Shown: positions 8,801 through 17,893, counted from the first letter of the stretch. The stretch: 17,893 nucleotides of DNA from Gryganskiella cystojenkinii (GCA_015852425.1 JAAAIG010000791.1:1-17893); one strand, 5' to 3'. The notes: a model not told the origin generated them from the letters alone. Numbers and translations are program-made.

Positions 8801-11091
8801 TGTTGGAGGCGATGCAACCCAAACTGGCTATCCATTGAAACGCAATTGCGTTCCCCCAGAAGAACGGAAAAATGCAGCACATGCATGACGCGGTTACCAG
8901 CCAGGAAACTCGCTGAGGTGTCTTTCGTCTCGGATGCAGGTGGTTCCAATAGGAAGAGTGAGCAACACCACCGTCTCTCGCAAACGCGTACACAGTCCTA
9001 GAGGCCATCGCTAAACGATTGACGCCTGTGAAGCAAATCGCGACGAGAACCATCGATAAGAATATTACCCCAGTATTGGCCGTCAAGGTCTCCTACCATT
9101 ATTTTTTTTAAAAAAAATGAATGGGGTAATGTTAGCATGTACGTTCTTTACTGTAAAGACTTCTTTTTTTTTTGAAAAGAAAAGATTGATGAATTGATTG
9201 CTTGACTGTTACCAAGAGAACACGAACTCCAGGCACAGTCTCGTCCAAGAGACCCTTCATAGGTTTGGCTATGGCATAGTTCAACGCAACGATCAGCGGA
9301 AACCCAAACAGGACGTTCGAAATGGAGGCACCAATTAACAGCCGTGGTATTGTCCTCTCTGGTCGTCGCGTTTCTTCGGACTATAGAAATGTGCAACAAG
9401 ATCAAAATAAAAAAATAAAAAAAGGAATCAGCACTTGGCAGCTTTTCGTTGTTGTTGTTTTTTGTTTTGCATTTTCTTCTTCTACTTACCATGCGAATGA
9501 CTGTGTCCTGAGGGCAAAACACAAAAGAAGCCATCAGTGAACTGCTGATCATGGCATACACTGCACTCGAACTACCCGAGTAATTCAAAAAAGTCGTAAA
9601 CGGGATATGCCCATTCGTCAAAGGATCCACACCCACAAACGACAACATCACGCTAACAAGCGCGACCAACAACCCCACCGCAAAAACCCCTGTCAACGTC
9701 GAGAACAAACCCAGAGCTCGAATCGGCAAGAGATTAAAAAGCTGCCAGAGCATCAAGACGCTGAGATGAAACATGACTTGCGTGGCCGGCGTCATCACCA
9801 CCTTGTGAATCGTTTGAAGTAATTGTCCCAGAATCGAGGAAAAAAAGAACGCGATAGAGGCTGTTGTTGCAACCTTGAGAGAGAACAGAGAGATTTTTTT
9901 GTTTTGTCAGCAAAATGGAGAGAGTAAAACCCCCTCCTCCGTAACTGTTAACCCAAAAAGTGGAGATGTCCTTGAAACGACTTACTGCGCTGACGATCGT
10001 GAACCATCCAACCATCCAGGACAAGTACGCTCGTCGTCTGGCAGATCCGAGTTGATAGACCCAATGGTGGGCTCCTGCCGTGGTCGGGTACGCGGATGCG
10101 AGTTCCGAGAGGCACATCGAGACTACGATCGAGAACAAACCCACAATCAAAAAACTCCAGGTCGTCCATGCGGGGCCACCGTTTGTGAGTGCCAATCCGT
10201 AAAGAGCAATGATACCACAGAACGCGTTGGAGGCCGTCGCGGCCATACCCGTTAAACTAATCCAGGGCAACCTTCGTGTCATTACCTACAGGGCAGTTTC
10301 GGTGGTTTATGGATGTAAAATTGTCAAACAGTCAGAAATATGGTGAGAAAGTTTGTATACATAGAAACGGGGGAGAAAGGAGGACAGACTTAAAAAGGGC
10401 TTATTAAGGCGAGTCGCAATTCTTTCTCTCTTACCGGTTTGTATCCTAATGAGATCAGATTATAATCATCCAACGTCAACAGCTTGGGTGCCTGCCGCAT
10501 CGCCCTTGGGGTCGTATGCATCATCATCGTATTCAGACTCGACCCAAAGACATTTAGTGGGCCGTCCTCATCTTCATACAAGTCCTCGTCATGAATACTA
10601 CTGATCAGGTTATCCCTCGTTCGAACCACGTTCGCTTGGTTATTTCGATAATGCGCCATGAGAGTCGAGGGGAGCGGTCGTAGTGGTATATCCTCTCGTC
10701 GATTGCGGTTGAGAGCCGCAGTCATCGGTGGCGTGGGTGGTATCGTCACGTTTCGACTCGATGCTGGATCCTTTTGTAGACGTTGTGTGGTTGAAGAGTT
10801 GCTACTACTGTTGGAACCCAAAACGGCCGCGGCGACGGCTGCAGCTACTGGTTTCGGTCGAAGGAGCTCAATCGCAAGTTGGGTCCGTTGAGAGGGTGAA
10901 GGCGCAGGATCGGACCACATCCTGTGACCACTTCGCGTTCGACCAATCGCTGCTATCGCTGTTCGATCGCCGCCACCATTGCGGTGATGCTGTTGATGAT
11001 GGCGTTGATGGTGGCTACGGTGATGACTGCGTTGAGACGAAGGTGGGGAAAAGTCGTACGCTGTGCCCTCGTTAGGTTGACTTCCCGGCAT
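5844..11091 (-). CDS. Giant amino acid/GABA-choline-type permease with long tails
   Basis: This is a plasma- or vacuolar-membrane transporter of the APC superfamily (fungal GABA/choline permease group); the substrate cannot be read from the sequence. Six exons join in phase: 10435-11091, 9986-10285, 9490-9873, 9213-9380, 8792-9092 and 5844-8692, giving 1552 aa. Residues 206-219 (TLDDYNLISLGYKP) are the amphipathic segment that precedes TM1 in this group. The core (about 220-688) holds about 12 helices with SELASAYPTTAG, the IRMSEETRRPER loop across exons 3/4, GNFSLGRFSR, and the last helix pair. The N-terminal 200 residues are disordered, with a His-rich run at 23-36. The 860-residue tail is disordered: Q runs near 855-867, a basic stretch near 1372-1408 (KRNKKRAVAMKAKTK), an Ala run, then a Glu/Asp-rich stretch. 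Known relatives such as yeast Uga4 are about 570 aa. The tail is one uninterrupted exon with TM11-12, so it belongs to the same protein. Confidence 0.9.
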
Positions 11092-11919
11092 TTGATCTGA
11101 GTGAGATTACGAGTGCTTGATGTGGGAGGGAGGGGGACAAGGGTATGCAGGTTGGTTGGTGATGAGAGGTGGCGTTCAGGGCAGGAAGAAATGGAACAAA
11201 AGGGTATATCGATAAGGATAAAAAGTGGAAAATATTATTAGTGGTAGACCAGGGTATCGTTGATGAAAAGAGAAGAATGAGATGGACAAAAGATACAAAA
11301 GCGAGGAGGAAATGTCAAAGAGAACAAAAAGAAGCAAAGAAACAAAGAAAGAAGGAAAGATAGAAAGAAAAGAAGAAAAGAGAGTCAGGTCCGCTTGTGC
11401 GTAGAGAGTAGGAGGGATCAAGGGAAACACCGATCGGTTGGACGAACCAAAGGGAGAGGGATGGAAAGCGGTGGTTACAATGGCAAAAAGGCCTACGTGA
11501 AGATCATAACTCAAAAAAAAAAAACTACGCCAAAATGACATCCGTTGGTAGAAGAGGAAGAAAAGAAACAGAAAAAAAGGAAAAAGGATCATTCCAATAG
11601 AAACGGACCGTTACTACCCTCGACGTTTTTCACAAGAACAACGTCTACAAAAATCAGAGCGCGTATGCTTTGGAATGCCTCTTTCGGTTGTCTTCAAATC
11701 TTCACAGGAAAAATTCGGCGATGCAAGAAAGTAACGACCCACAGCAGGGTTGCAGTCATCACTGATGATCTTCTGACTGCTTGCCTCTTTTTGTGAGGAC
11801 CAAAAAATCACAATATCGAAACCACCGCTGACGATTGTCTACCCTTTTTTTTTTTTTTTTTGTTTTTTGTTTTCGCTCCATGTCTCTTCTCTTCTTTATC
11901 TTCTTTCGCCTTATTTATT
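11092..11919 (-). promoter_or_regulatory. Permease promoter region and Mss1 3' region
   Basis: This 828-bp gap lies between the permease ATG and the Mss1 stop codon, both on the minus strand. The part next to the permease is pyrimidine-rich on the sense strand, with a nearly pure purine stretch on the plus strand from about 11265 to 11390, as is common in fungal promoters and leaders. A GATAAG sits at 11211-11216. The part next to Mss1 contains an A/T homopolymer near 11843-11862. The short ORFs here (for example 11545-11796 plus and 11614-11811 minus) show no family signal, and I see no gene. Confidence 0.5.
11211..11220 (+). promoter_or_regulatory. Candidate GATA-factor site upstream of the permease
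   Basis: The sequence GATAAGGATA holds one consensus GATAAG and a second GATA core, about 120 bp upstream of the permease ATG. In ascomycete fungi GATA factors control nitrogen-source genes, including GABA permease genes such as yeast UGA4, through this motif. A six-base match can occur by chance, so this is only a candidate. Confidence 0.35.
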
Positions 11920-11924
11920 TTATT
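11914..11924 (-). terminator. Overlapping polyadenylation signals at the Mss1 stop
   Basis: On the minus strand two AATAAA hexamers occur in AAATAAAATAAA. The first overlaps the TAA stop codon and the second follows it directly. They could act as poly(A) signals, although cleavage would then give a very short 3' UTR. Confidence 0.4.
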
Positions 11925-14300
11925 TGCCAATACAGAACTCACGAAAGACGACGTCCAAAATTTCTTCCACATCGACTCGTCCAGTGATCCGACCGAGATC
12001 TGACGCTGCATGCCGCAACTCTTCTGCGCCCAGTACAACGTCGTCCACTCCAAGTCCTAAGCGCAAAGAAGAAAATTTTGCGTGGTTGCACAAAAAAGTC
12101 AAAAAAAGGTCACACAAACGGTCATGCTTGTAATGCTGGATGCAACAAACGGCGACCTACCTCCAAAAGCCGCAAGGGACTGAAGACAGTTCTCGAGATG
12201 CTTGCGGTGCCGATATTGTGTGATAGATGTACTACTCGTCAAGCTCGACTCGAATCTGTGCAAGAAAAAATAACGACAAGAAGCACAACTCCATAGTTAG
12301 ACTTTCCATCTTCCGTTTCGCCGTTCCCCCGTCGCCGCCATTGTTGTTTTGTTACCTGTCTTTGAGAATAGCGGTAAAGTCGTCAAGAAAAGCTCCGATA
12401 CCCTCTCCAGTCTGACAAGAGATGGCCCATAATCTAGGTTGCTCCTTCTCCCTCGATTGTCTATCCTTCTTCTCCGCTTTTGTTTCAGATGGAGTTTGAT
12501 CCTGTTCAGTTGTTGGCGGCCAGAGTAGACCGCTAATCCGGTGCTTGATCTCGTCCATATCCTGTCCAAGGAGATCCATCTTGTTGACCAGCACCATCGT
12601 TTTGGGGTTGCTCCTGATGGCCTCTAACACCAAGGGATCCACTTGACAGCCATCACCTTTGCCACTCTTATTAAAGTCTGTCACGGGCAAGATTGCAATA
12701 TTGATGTCCGCTGTCCCAATCCGATCCTGAGCACGTCGAACACCTTCCATCTCGATTTCATCCTTTGAGGATCTCAACCCAGCCGTGTCCCCGATCAAGA
12801 TGGGGTATCCTCCAATGTCGAGCGAGACCTCGACGATATCTCGGGTCGTTCCAGGGATCGGAGACACAATTGCGGCCTGTCTCTTGGCTACATTTGATCA
12901 GATAGCAAGCAACAAGAGAATAAGTTTTCCGGCTTCTATAAATAAAATACAAGGAACAGTGTCCATAAGAATCATAGCACTCACTGATATAGTTTAGGAA
13001 ACTACTCTTGCCGGCGTTTGGTGGTCCAAGGATGGTGACATGGATACCATCTCTTAGAATCTCACCGCATCGGTCGTCCTCGGTATGTCTCTGGATCTCA
13101 CGATGCAAGGTCGACACCTTGGCCAGCACTGAAATAAAGTAAATATGGTATGTCTCAAGGTCAGTCTATTCGTGTTCAATCCAGCGACAATAAGCTTGCT
13201 TTGCTGAAATAAATGATTGATTTGCCTGACCTTCGTCATAGACGCCATCCTCGATATTTTCATCCTCTCCAAAATCGATTAGAGCCTCTATAAGGGCCAT
13301 GCACTTGATCAATTCTGTCCGCCAGTTATCGTACAAGTGCCTGAGTCCACCCTATGGAAAATTACATGAAATAACCATGTCAATACCAAGATTGCAATAG
13401 ACCCAACGATGTTACCATCAGCACTGCCTTCCTCGGCATGACATTATTGTGTGTGCTCTCTCCCTTACATCCGCTTGTCGAAGTGCTAGTCGTCTCTGGG
13501 CTTCAGTCTCTGCGTTCAGCAGATCCGCCAGACCTTCAACCTCTGTCAGATCCAGCTTGTTGTTTTCAAAGGCCCTGCATAACAAATAATGAGATCTGTT
13601 AGTGCATTTTTATTTGGTGTCCTCTGTTGCTTGAACAAGTCATCAGTCATCCTCGCAATGGTTCCCTCACCTCCGAGCAAACTCGCCAGGTTCAGCCAAA
13701 CGGACATGCGTTCCAACTTTTCCAATTCCTTTAAGAATACTATCGATCACAGCCTTCCCTCCATGACAATGAAATTCTACGCTATCCTCGCCCGTGAAGC
13801 TTCGGGGTCCTATTATTCCCAGGGATAATAAAAACAGAAATGTTGTGGTGAGTACACTCCAGTATAGCCTGTCATCGTATAGATCCGGACAAGATTCGGT
13901 CCGCACCTGGGAACCACAAAACCATGCCCTTGTCCAAGAGTTCACTCGTTTGAGGACACTGCAGTCTCCGAGTCACTGCCATCCTGGCCTTTGGGATCGG
14001 GGATGAGGACGGGGTCATGTTTCTCAAGACTGTTTTCGCATGTGGACCGGACACTCGGACGACAGCAATACCGGCTTTGCCTGGGTGGGTTGAGAGCGCA
14101 AAGATGGTATCGAGGTGTGTTTCTGTGTAGCGTAGATCAGCTGTTGGTCGCCTTGATTGAAGGAACCTCCGGTGCAGACAGACCGTGGCGACGGCGGGTC
14201 GCTGCTGTGAGCATGGGTGTATTGGGACGCGACATGTAGACCTCCGGGGATTGAGGAATGATCGTGTAACAAATGTCGTCCTGGACGTGAACGAGGCCAT
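11920..14300 (-). CDS. MSS1: Mitochondrial tRNA-modifying GTPase MnmE/Mss1/GTPBP3
   Basis: Together with its partner MnmG/Mto1, this GTPase modifies the wobble uridine (C5) of mitochondrial tRNAs. Eight exons join in phase: 13907-14300, 13671-13809, 13469-13574, 13231-13351, 12985-13128, 12356-12887, 12161-12255 and 11920-12056, giving 555 aa. The start at 14300 opens an Arg/Ser/Thr-rich, acid-free presequence ([10 protein letters not shown]) typical of mitochondrial import. An upstream in-frame codon at 14408 is less suitable. The TrmE N-terminal domain begins near 63 ([20 protein letters not shown]) and includes [15 protein letters not shown]. The G domain has the P-loop GPPNAGKSS (288-296), GTTRD (314-318), DTAG (335-338) and NKMD (403-406). 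The C-terminus is FCIGK (551-555), the conserved motif with the catalytic Cys. A Lys/Glu/Gln-rich insertion lies between G4 and the ISCQTGEG region. Introns are 96-117 nt. No Mto1 gene is present in this window. Confidence 0.95.
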
Positions 14301-14863
14301 GCTTTGCGAGTTCAAGGAATTCCTTTGATTTGTCGAGATGCAATCCTCTGTGTCCTGTCCGATTGTTTCAAGAAATGAGAAGGGGATGCATGATCTCCAT
14401 GGAACCACTTTTTCGCTGAGGGGCAGACGCCCAGGGGAACAGTCACAACAAAGAGAAAAAAGTTGAAATTGGTGGCAATTTTTTCTATGGGCTTATTTAA
14501 AATGTGGACCCAGGTAAAGTAGATGCGAACAATCTGTGGAAATAAAAACTCAAGCCCCCAACCGTCATTTTCGTATCTTTTTTGTCATTTTCGTATCTTT
14601 TTTGTTTTGTTTCCAATCCCTCCATTCCTCCATTTCATTCCCACTCTCTCAAGGCTCCTCCCAGTATTCTCCTCCGCCATTTATCTCTGACCCTCTCTTA
14701 GAATTACTACCGGGCTTATCAGTTCAAGGTATCGACCACTAGCTTGCTTCATCAGTCTACATTAACAACCATAAAACAATCTCATTGATACGCGAATGCA
14801 CACTTTTCTTTTCATGTTTGTTGGAACAGCATTGTCGTGCATCACCAACCGTCTGACGACACT
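14301..14863. promoter_or_regulatory. Divergent promoter region between Mss1 and the 843-aa gene
   Basis: The two flanking genes point away from each other, so these 563 bases should contain both promoters. On the plus-gene side the sequence becomes CT-rich (about 14575-14700). A perfect 20-bp tandem duplication sits at 14564-14603. An AAGGTATCG near 14730 and an AACAG at 14825-14829 could bound a 5' UTR intron of the plus gene, but this is speculative. No other gene is seen. Confidence 0.5.
14564..14603. repeat. Perfect 20-bp tandem duplication in the divergent promoter
   Basis: The unit GTCATTTTCGTATCTTTTTT occurs twice back to back (14564-14583 and 14584-14603) with no mismatch. It could be a recent slippage duplication or a doubled regulatory site. 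Confidence 0.85.
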
Positions 14864-17395
14864 ATGGACGATAATCTATCCGACTCGGACTATGAGAACT
14901 TCTTTAGTCCAAGCCCACACCCGCCTCCATCATCGTATCCCGCGCTGGACCTGGTCCAAAAAGAGCGTGATGAACGAGTGAACAAGATTTTCAGGGACTG
15001 GCATCTACTGAATCACATCGTCCAACGACACGAGGCCCTGATCCAGAAACGGTGGCTCGGAAAGAATCGACAGCAACGAAAGACCATCCTCTTGTCCGCC
15101 TGGCCAAATATGCCTGTCTCCCATCGTCCCGATATGGAGATTTTTATGAATGAAATGCTGATAAGAACCCGAAACCAAAATTCGAACGCCAACGGTACCA
15201 AAATCGATCCTAATTCTACCCCATTCAACAAGGACGCGTACTTTTGGCCGCATATCAACCAGGAGGACCTCCTCAAGCCGAAGCTCTTCCTCATCTTCCT
15301 TAATGCCAGGGCCCGTCACTATCCGTCGACCTTTGCCGGGACAGATAAAGAGTCGACTCGTTTTGCTTATTTGAGCGGGAAGATTCAGCCTGCCTTTCTC
15401 GATAATTACACAATGATGCTCCGAGGCAAAAATAGGAACACGCCCGACACGTACGCACAGCTCTATGGTTGGGAAGATCATCCGGAGGCCCTCAACTGGC
15501 TAGTTTCTAAACGTGGTGATCACCCTGGACAAGCTCTCTGGACTCTCGAAATTCAAGAGCGCACTTATGATTTCCTCCTGAATTGCTGCTTACGAATCCT
15601 GCACGAGATGCCCCGCGAATCCTTGTCTATGGATACAAGTCCAATTGAACCAGAACCGCCTGCCCTGTCACTGGTTGGGGTCGATGGTCTTAATTCCCTA
15701 ACCGCTATCACAGCCATGGCTCCTTTTCGATTGCCAGCAAATCTCGATCTTAAGCGCCTGTACGATCTTGTCGAAGCCAAAAAATCTGCCCAAGAGGACC
15801 ACATCTGGTCACTGCGAGAGGACCCAAGCTACTTTGCGGAGGTTATGGTCGAGAGTTGGGATCATCGACAGGAGGCTATCTTTGATACCAACGGAAAGAA
15901 ACACTCGCTGATGAGACCCGAGAATCGAAAGTACCTGTGGGAACGTGTCTTTGCCGTCACTATCGAAGGAAGCTACCGCAATCTTGTTCTCTGGAATGAT
16001 CTGAGCACCCTGATCCGCAGGGCCATGACTCTACAAGAGACATACAAGGACCAAGTCCGCCCTGACGAGCCTCTTCCCAACGACTTTTTAAAGGCTCTTC
16101 TTGAACTCGAGTTCAGTCTTGAGCACTATATCACGGCACCGATTCAAATCCTCAACACGATCGTCCCAGCTTCTCCTCCGTTGCGAGTATTTTGTGCTAG
16201 GGTACCGGAAGAACTCGAGGGAAACAACCACATCGTCACACTCACGAGGAAGCCCATTTCGGACAAGGACAAGACTGTGGCGCGTTTGATGCTACTTTTC
16301 CAATTAATTTGGGAAGAGAATGGTCGATTGATATGTGGCCTGCCTAACCTTCTCGATGAGCTCGATCATCTGGTGGAGAATGATCCCAGGACCAACACTT
16401 TTATTTCGCCTCTGGTGACAAGCGCCGTCGAGGATTTGTCCCTGCTCTCAGAGTGTACACGCCAGATTCACTTGTTCCAGCCTTGGGCGTCGACTTTCAA
16501 CATGGAATCCAAGAAATACAAGGAGCACTTCAAGAACAGGTTCAATGAACAAAATCAACTCCTCAGCGGATTCGATATTTATCACAACAGGAGCGTCCGA
16601 TTCTCTTGGCCGGTCGCGGATCCCTCCAGCAGTCAGTTTAACTATCCGATCGACAGGCGAAGGACAAAGGACACAACGGAGACGATCCAGCAAGCGGAAC
16701 ACAATCTGGATGCCTTCTGGAAGACAGTGGATGAGACTCTGTGGCGCAATGTTGAGGCTTCGCAGCGGGGACCGTTCTCAAAATTATTGGGAGGTGATCG
16801 CCGTTTGTATCGCACACTCAGTTGGGTCGAGCCAGCCCAAACCAAGCCTTTGAAGGTCAATCGCCAGACGGATGCCAAGGACAGCCTCACCCAAACTCTG
16901 TCCCAGCTGCAACTGGATAGCGAGAGTAGCAGTCAATCAGAGCCGAAAAACAAGTCTTTGACTTCAGAGCCCAAAATCAAGACTCGTGGCGTTGGTATCA
17001 CGACACAGTCAGATCCGTCCTCTGAACCCACCGATGATGCATCATCGTCCGACGATATCCAGCTTACGATCTTAGTCGACAAGCGATCCATGAAAGTCTT
17101 TTCGATGCTGTTTTACCAACCGTCAGTACACGACCAACCCGGAGAGGTCCCCTGGAACGATTTCTTGCATGCGATGATCAATGCAGGATTCGCGGCCGAG
17201 AAGTTGTACGGGTCCGTTTGGCTTTTTTCGCCGTCGTTGTCGTCGGACAGGTTTGACGTTTGGGATCATCCTATTCAATTTCACGAGCCCCACCCTGTCG
17301 CCAAGATCCCGTACAGGACCGCAAGGAGAATCGGAAGACGGTTAACCAGAACTTATGGGTGGCATGGACAGACGTTCAAACTTGCAGGTGCATAG
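14864..17395 (+). CDS. Conserved fungal protein of unknown function, HicA-like C-terminus
   Basis: This single-exon gene encodes 843 aa. The open frame extends slightly upstream but has no ATG before 14864 (MDDNLSDSDYENFF), so I start there. A conserved N-terminal block near residues 63-94 contains RWLGKNRQQRKTILL, AWPNMP and HRPDMEIF. I recall this pattern from many fungal proteins without an assigned function. The middle (about 130-600) looks globular and helical, with KLFLIFLNARARHYPSTF and TYAQLYGWEDHPEALNWL. An acidic/Ser-rich linker (about 660-730) leads to a compact domain (about 731-840): PWNDFLHAMINAGF, KLYGSVWLFSP, FHEPHP and RRIGRRLTRTYGW. The order helix-strand-GS-strand-HEPHP-helix resembles HicA/dsRBD-like domains, but the His that follows GS/GT in HicA is replaced by V-W. 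No catalytic or transmembrane motif is seen. Function is unknown; divergent placement next to Mss1 gives no firm hint. Confidence 0.88.
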   Translation: MDDNLSDSDYENFFSPSPHPPPSSYPALDLVQKERDERVNKIFRDWHLLNHIVQRHEALIQKRWLGKNRQQRKTILLSAWPNMPVSHRPDMEIFMNEMLIRTRNQNSNANGTKIDPNSTPFNKDAYFWPHINQEDLLKPKLFLIFLNARARHYPSTFAGTDKESTRFAYLSGKIQPAFLDNYTMMLRGKNRNTPDTYAQLYGWEDHPEALNWLVSKRGDHPGQALWTLEIQERTYDFLLNCCLRILHEMPRESLSMDTSPIEPEPPALSLVGVDGLNSLTAITAMAPFRLPANLDLKRLYDLVEAKKSAQEDHIWSLREDPSYFAEVMVESWDHRQEAIFDTNGKKHSLMRPENRKYLWERVFAVTIEGSYRNLVLWNDLSTLIRRAMTLQETYKDQVRPDEPLPNDFLKALLELEFSLEHYITAPIQILNTIVPASPPLRVFCARVPEELEGNNHIVTLTRKPISDKDKTVARLMLLFQLIWEENGRLICGLPNLLDELDHLVENDPRTNTFISPLVTSAVEDLSLLSECTRQIHLFQPWASTFNMESKKYKEHFKNRFNEQNQLLSGFDIYHNRSVRFSWPVADPSSSQFNYPIDRRRTKDTTETIQQAEHNLDAFWKTVDETLWRNVEASQRGPFSKLLGGDRRLYRTLSWVEPAQTKPLKVNRQTDAKDSLTQTLSQLQLDSESSSQSEPKNKSLTSEPKIKTRGVGITTQSDPSSEPTDDASSSDDIQLTILVDKRSMKVFSMLFYQPSVHDQPGEVPWNDFLHAMINAGFAAEKLYGSVWLFSPSLSSDRFDVWDHPIQFHEPHPVAKIPYRTARRIGRRLTRTYGWHGQTFKLAGA

Positions 17396-17542
17396 CTGAC
17401 TGAAGCAAACCCTCACAAAATAAACATAAATTCTTTTCATGCGCGCGGTACAACGTGATTTTACAACCAACCAGGTCCCCTCTAGATTTTTCACGTTCGT
17501 TTCCTGAACTATTGACTCTGGACGCAGGAGGAACAGATTGGG
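17396..17542. other. Short intergenic gap with poly(A) signal
   Basis: AATAAA at 17419-17424, 24 nt after the stop codon of the 843-aa gene, is its likely polyadenylation signal. The end of the gap (CTGGACGCAG at 17518-17527) looks like a 3' splice site preceded by possible branch points, so the next gene may start in an exon inside this gap or upstream. With 147 bp available, the following gene has little room for its own promoter. Confidence 0.45.
17419..17424 (+). terminator. Polyadenylation signal of the 843-aa gene
   Basis: Canonical AATAAA lies 24 nt after the TAG stop codon on the coding strand. Confidence 0.55.
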
Positions 17543-17830
17543 ATGGATTCAGAAGTCCTGAACGAGTTTCGTCATTGTTTGAGGCGGGCTTGTGTTAACG
17601 GAGTAATCTCGGAAAGGGAGATGTTCAAGATCGGTTGGGAACTGGTGCAGAGCCAGTGTCGTAACGCGTATGATCGTTCTGGTCTCGTCGAGGCATCCGT
17701 CGTGGTCGACGGACTGGACGATTACGAGTTTATTGGATCCAACGGTGATATTGTCGCATGTCTCAAGGCCCAGATGCGGTGCTCGCGTGCGACGAGGTCA
17801 AGGCAAAACGATACATTGGAAGTCGGCTAG
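17543..17830 (+). CDS. Unrecognised gene, probably only its left part
   Basis: An open frame of 95 codons starts with ATG at 17543 (MDSEVLNEFRHCLRRACVN). It shows coding-like composition up to about DYEFIGSNGDIVACLK, with a helical first half rich in charged residues and a Val/Asp-rich segment after it. The last 20 residues are Arg/Ser-rich and look less natural, while another frame stays open past 17830. A splice donor around 17744-17800, with the gene continuing beyond the right edge, is therefore likely. The frame is also open upstream of the ATG back to a stop at 17513-17515, and a CAG at 17525-17527 could be an acceptor, so the start is not certain. I recognise no family or motif. Confidence 0.45.
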   Translation: MDSEVLNEFRHCLRRACVNGVISEREMFKIGWELVQSQCRNAYDRSGLVEASVVVDGLDDYEFIGSNGDIVACLKAQMRCSRATRSRQNDTLEVG

Positions 17831-17893
17831 CATCGCCGCGTCCGTGATGAAGGCGCCATCTTACAAGCGAAACCGACCGCCCTGGGTCGAGAT

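Noticed and set aside
9148..9489. Reading straight through the permease exon-3 donor
   Set aside because: The frame continues into unrelated residues, while splicing at 9489/9381 restores the conserved IRMSEETRRPER loop.
11545..11811. Possible small genes on either strand in the 828-bp gap
   Set aside because: Both frames are short, include homopolymer-coded Lys/Glu runs, lack motifs and have no supporting splice structure.
5844..14300. A functional gene cluster made of Exo1, the permease and Mss1
   Set aside because: The three share a strand but have separate promoter-sized gaps or poly(A) signals and unrelated roles, so co-orientation alone is not evidence of a system.
14837..14863. Earlier start of the 843-aa protein
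   Set aside because: The upstream extension begins at a GTG, which is not a usual nuclear start in fungi. The first in-frame ATG is at 14864.
1..17893. tRNA, rRNA, CRISPR arrays, transposase or reverse-transcriptase genes
   Set aside because: I looked on both strands and saw no cloverleaf with conserved boxes, no spaced direct repeats and no transposase or polymerase motifs.

Overview
This window is nuclear DNA from a filamentous fungus. Protein genes are split by many introns of about 90-150 nt with GT..AG ends, promoters and 5' leaders are pyrimidine-rich, AATAAA-type polyadenylation signals are visible, and the proteins are typical fungal families: Exo1, a GABA/choline-type amino acid permease, mitochondrial MnmE/Mss1, and a fungus-specific protein of unknown function. 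The gene style (short introns, Q-rich tails, A/T homopolymers) suits an early-diverging fungus such as Mortierellomycota/Mucoromycota. That placement is inference; I could not search a database.

Layout, left to right. (1) 62-895 (+): an intronless type I membrane protein with a signal peptide, an eight-cysteine ectodomain and one transmembrane helix. (2) About 1176-2236 (-), perhaps up to 2363: a decayed gene whose coding sense continues through two frame changes and several in-frame stops, ending in a Q/P-rich tail. (3) 2604-2727: a foldback inverted repeat with a GACC microsatellite in one arm. (4) 2900-5519 (-): Exo1 in six exons (695 aa), with all nuclease residues and an Mlh1-binding motif. 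(5) 5844-11091 (-): an APC-superfamily permease in six exons (1552 aa), in which a normal 12-helix core sits between a 219-residue His-rich N-terminus and an unusually long tail of about 860 residues. (6) 11920-14300 (-): the mitochondrial tRNA-modifying GTPase MnmE/Mss1/GTPBP3 in eight exons (555 aa). (7) 14864-17395 (+): a single-exon 843-aa protein of a fungal family of unknown function, with a C-terminal domain resembling the HicA/dsRBD-like fold. (8) From 17543 (+): the left part of another unrecognised gene that probably runs off the window.

From 2900 to 14300 three intact genes lie head-to-tail on the minus strand. The Mss1 gene and the 843-aa gene are divergent and share a 563-bp intergenic promoter region holding a perfect 20-bp tandem duplication. 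The intact genes serve unrelated functions (DNA repair, transport, mitochondrial translation), so I see no operon-like or cluster logic. I found no tRNA, rRNA, CRISPR array or intact transposon. The most unusual items are the giant permease, the decayed gene, the foldback repeat and the HicA-like terminal domain. I rebuilt the exon structures by hand; every phase closes and the joined proteins match their families, but no transcript evidence was available.
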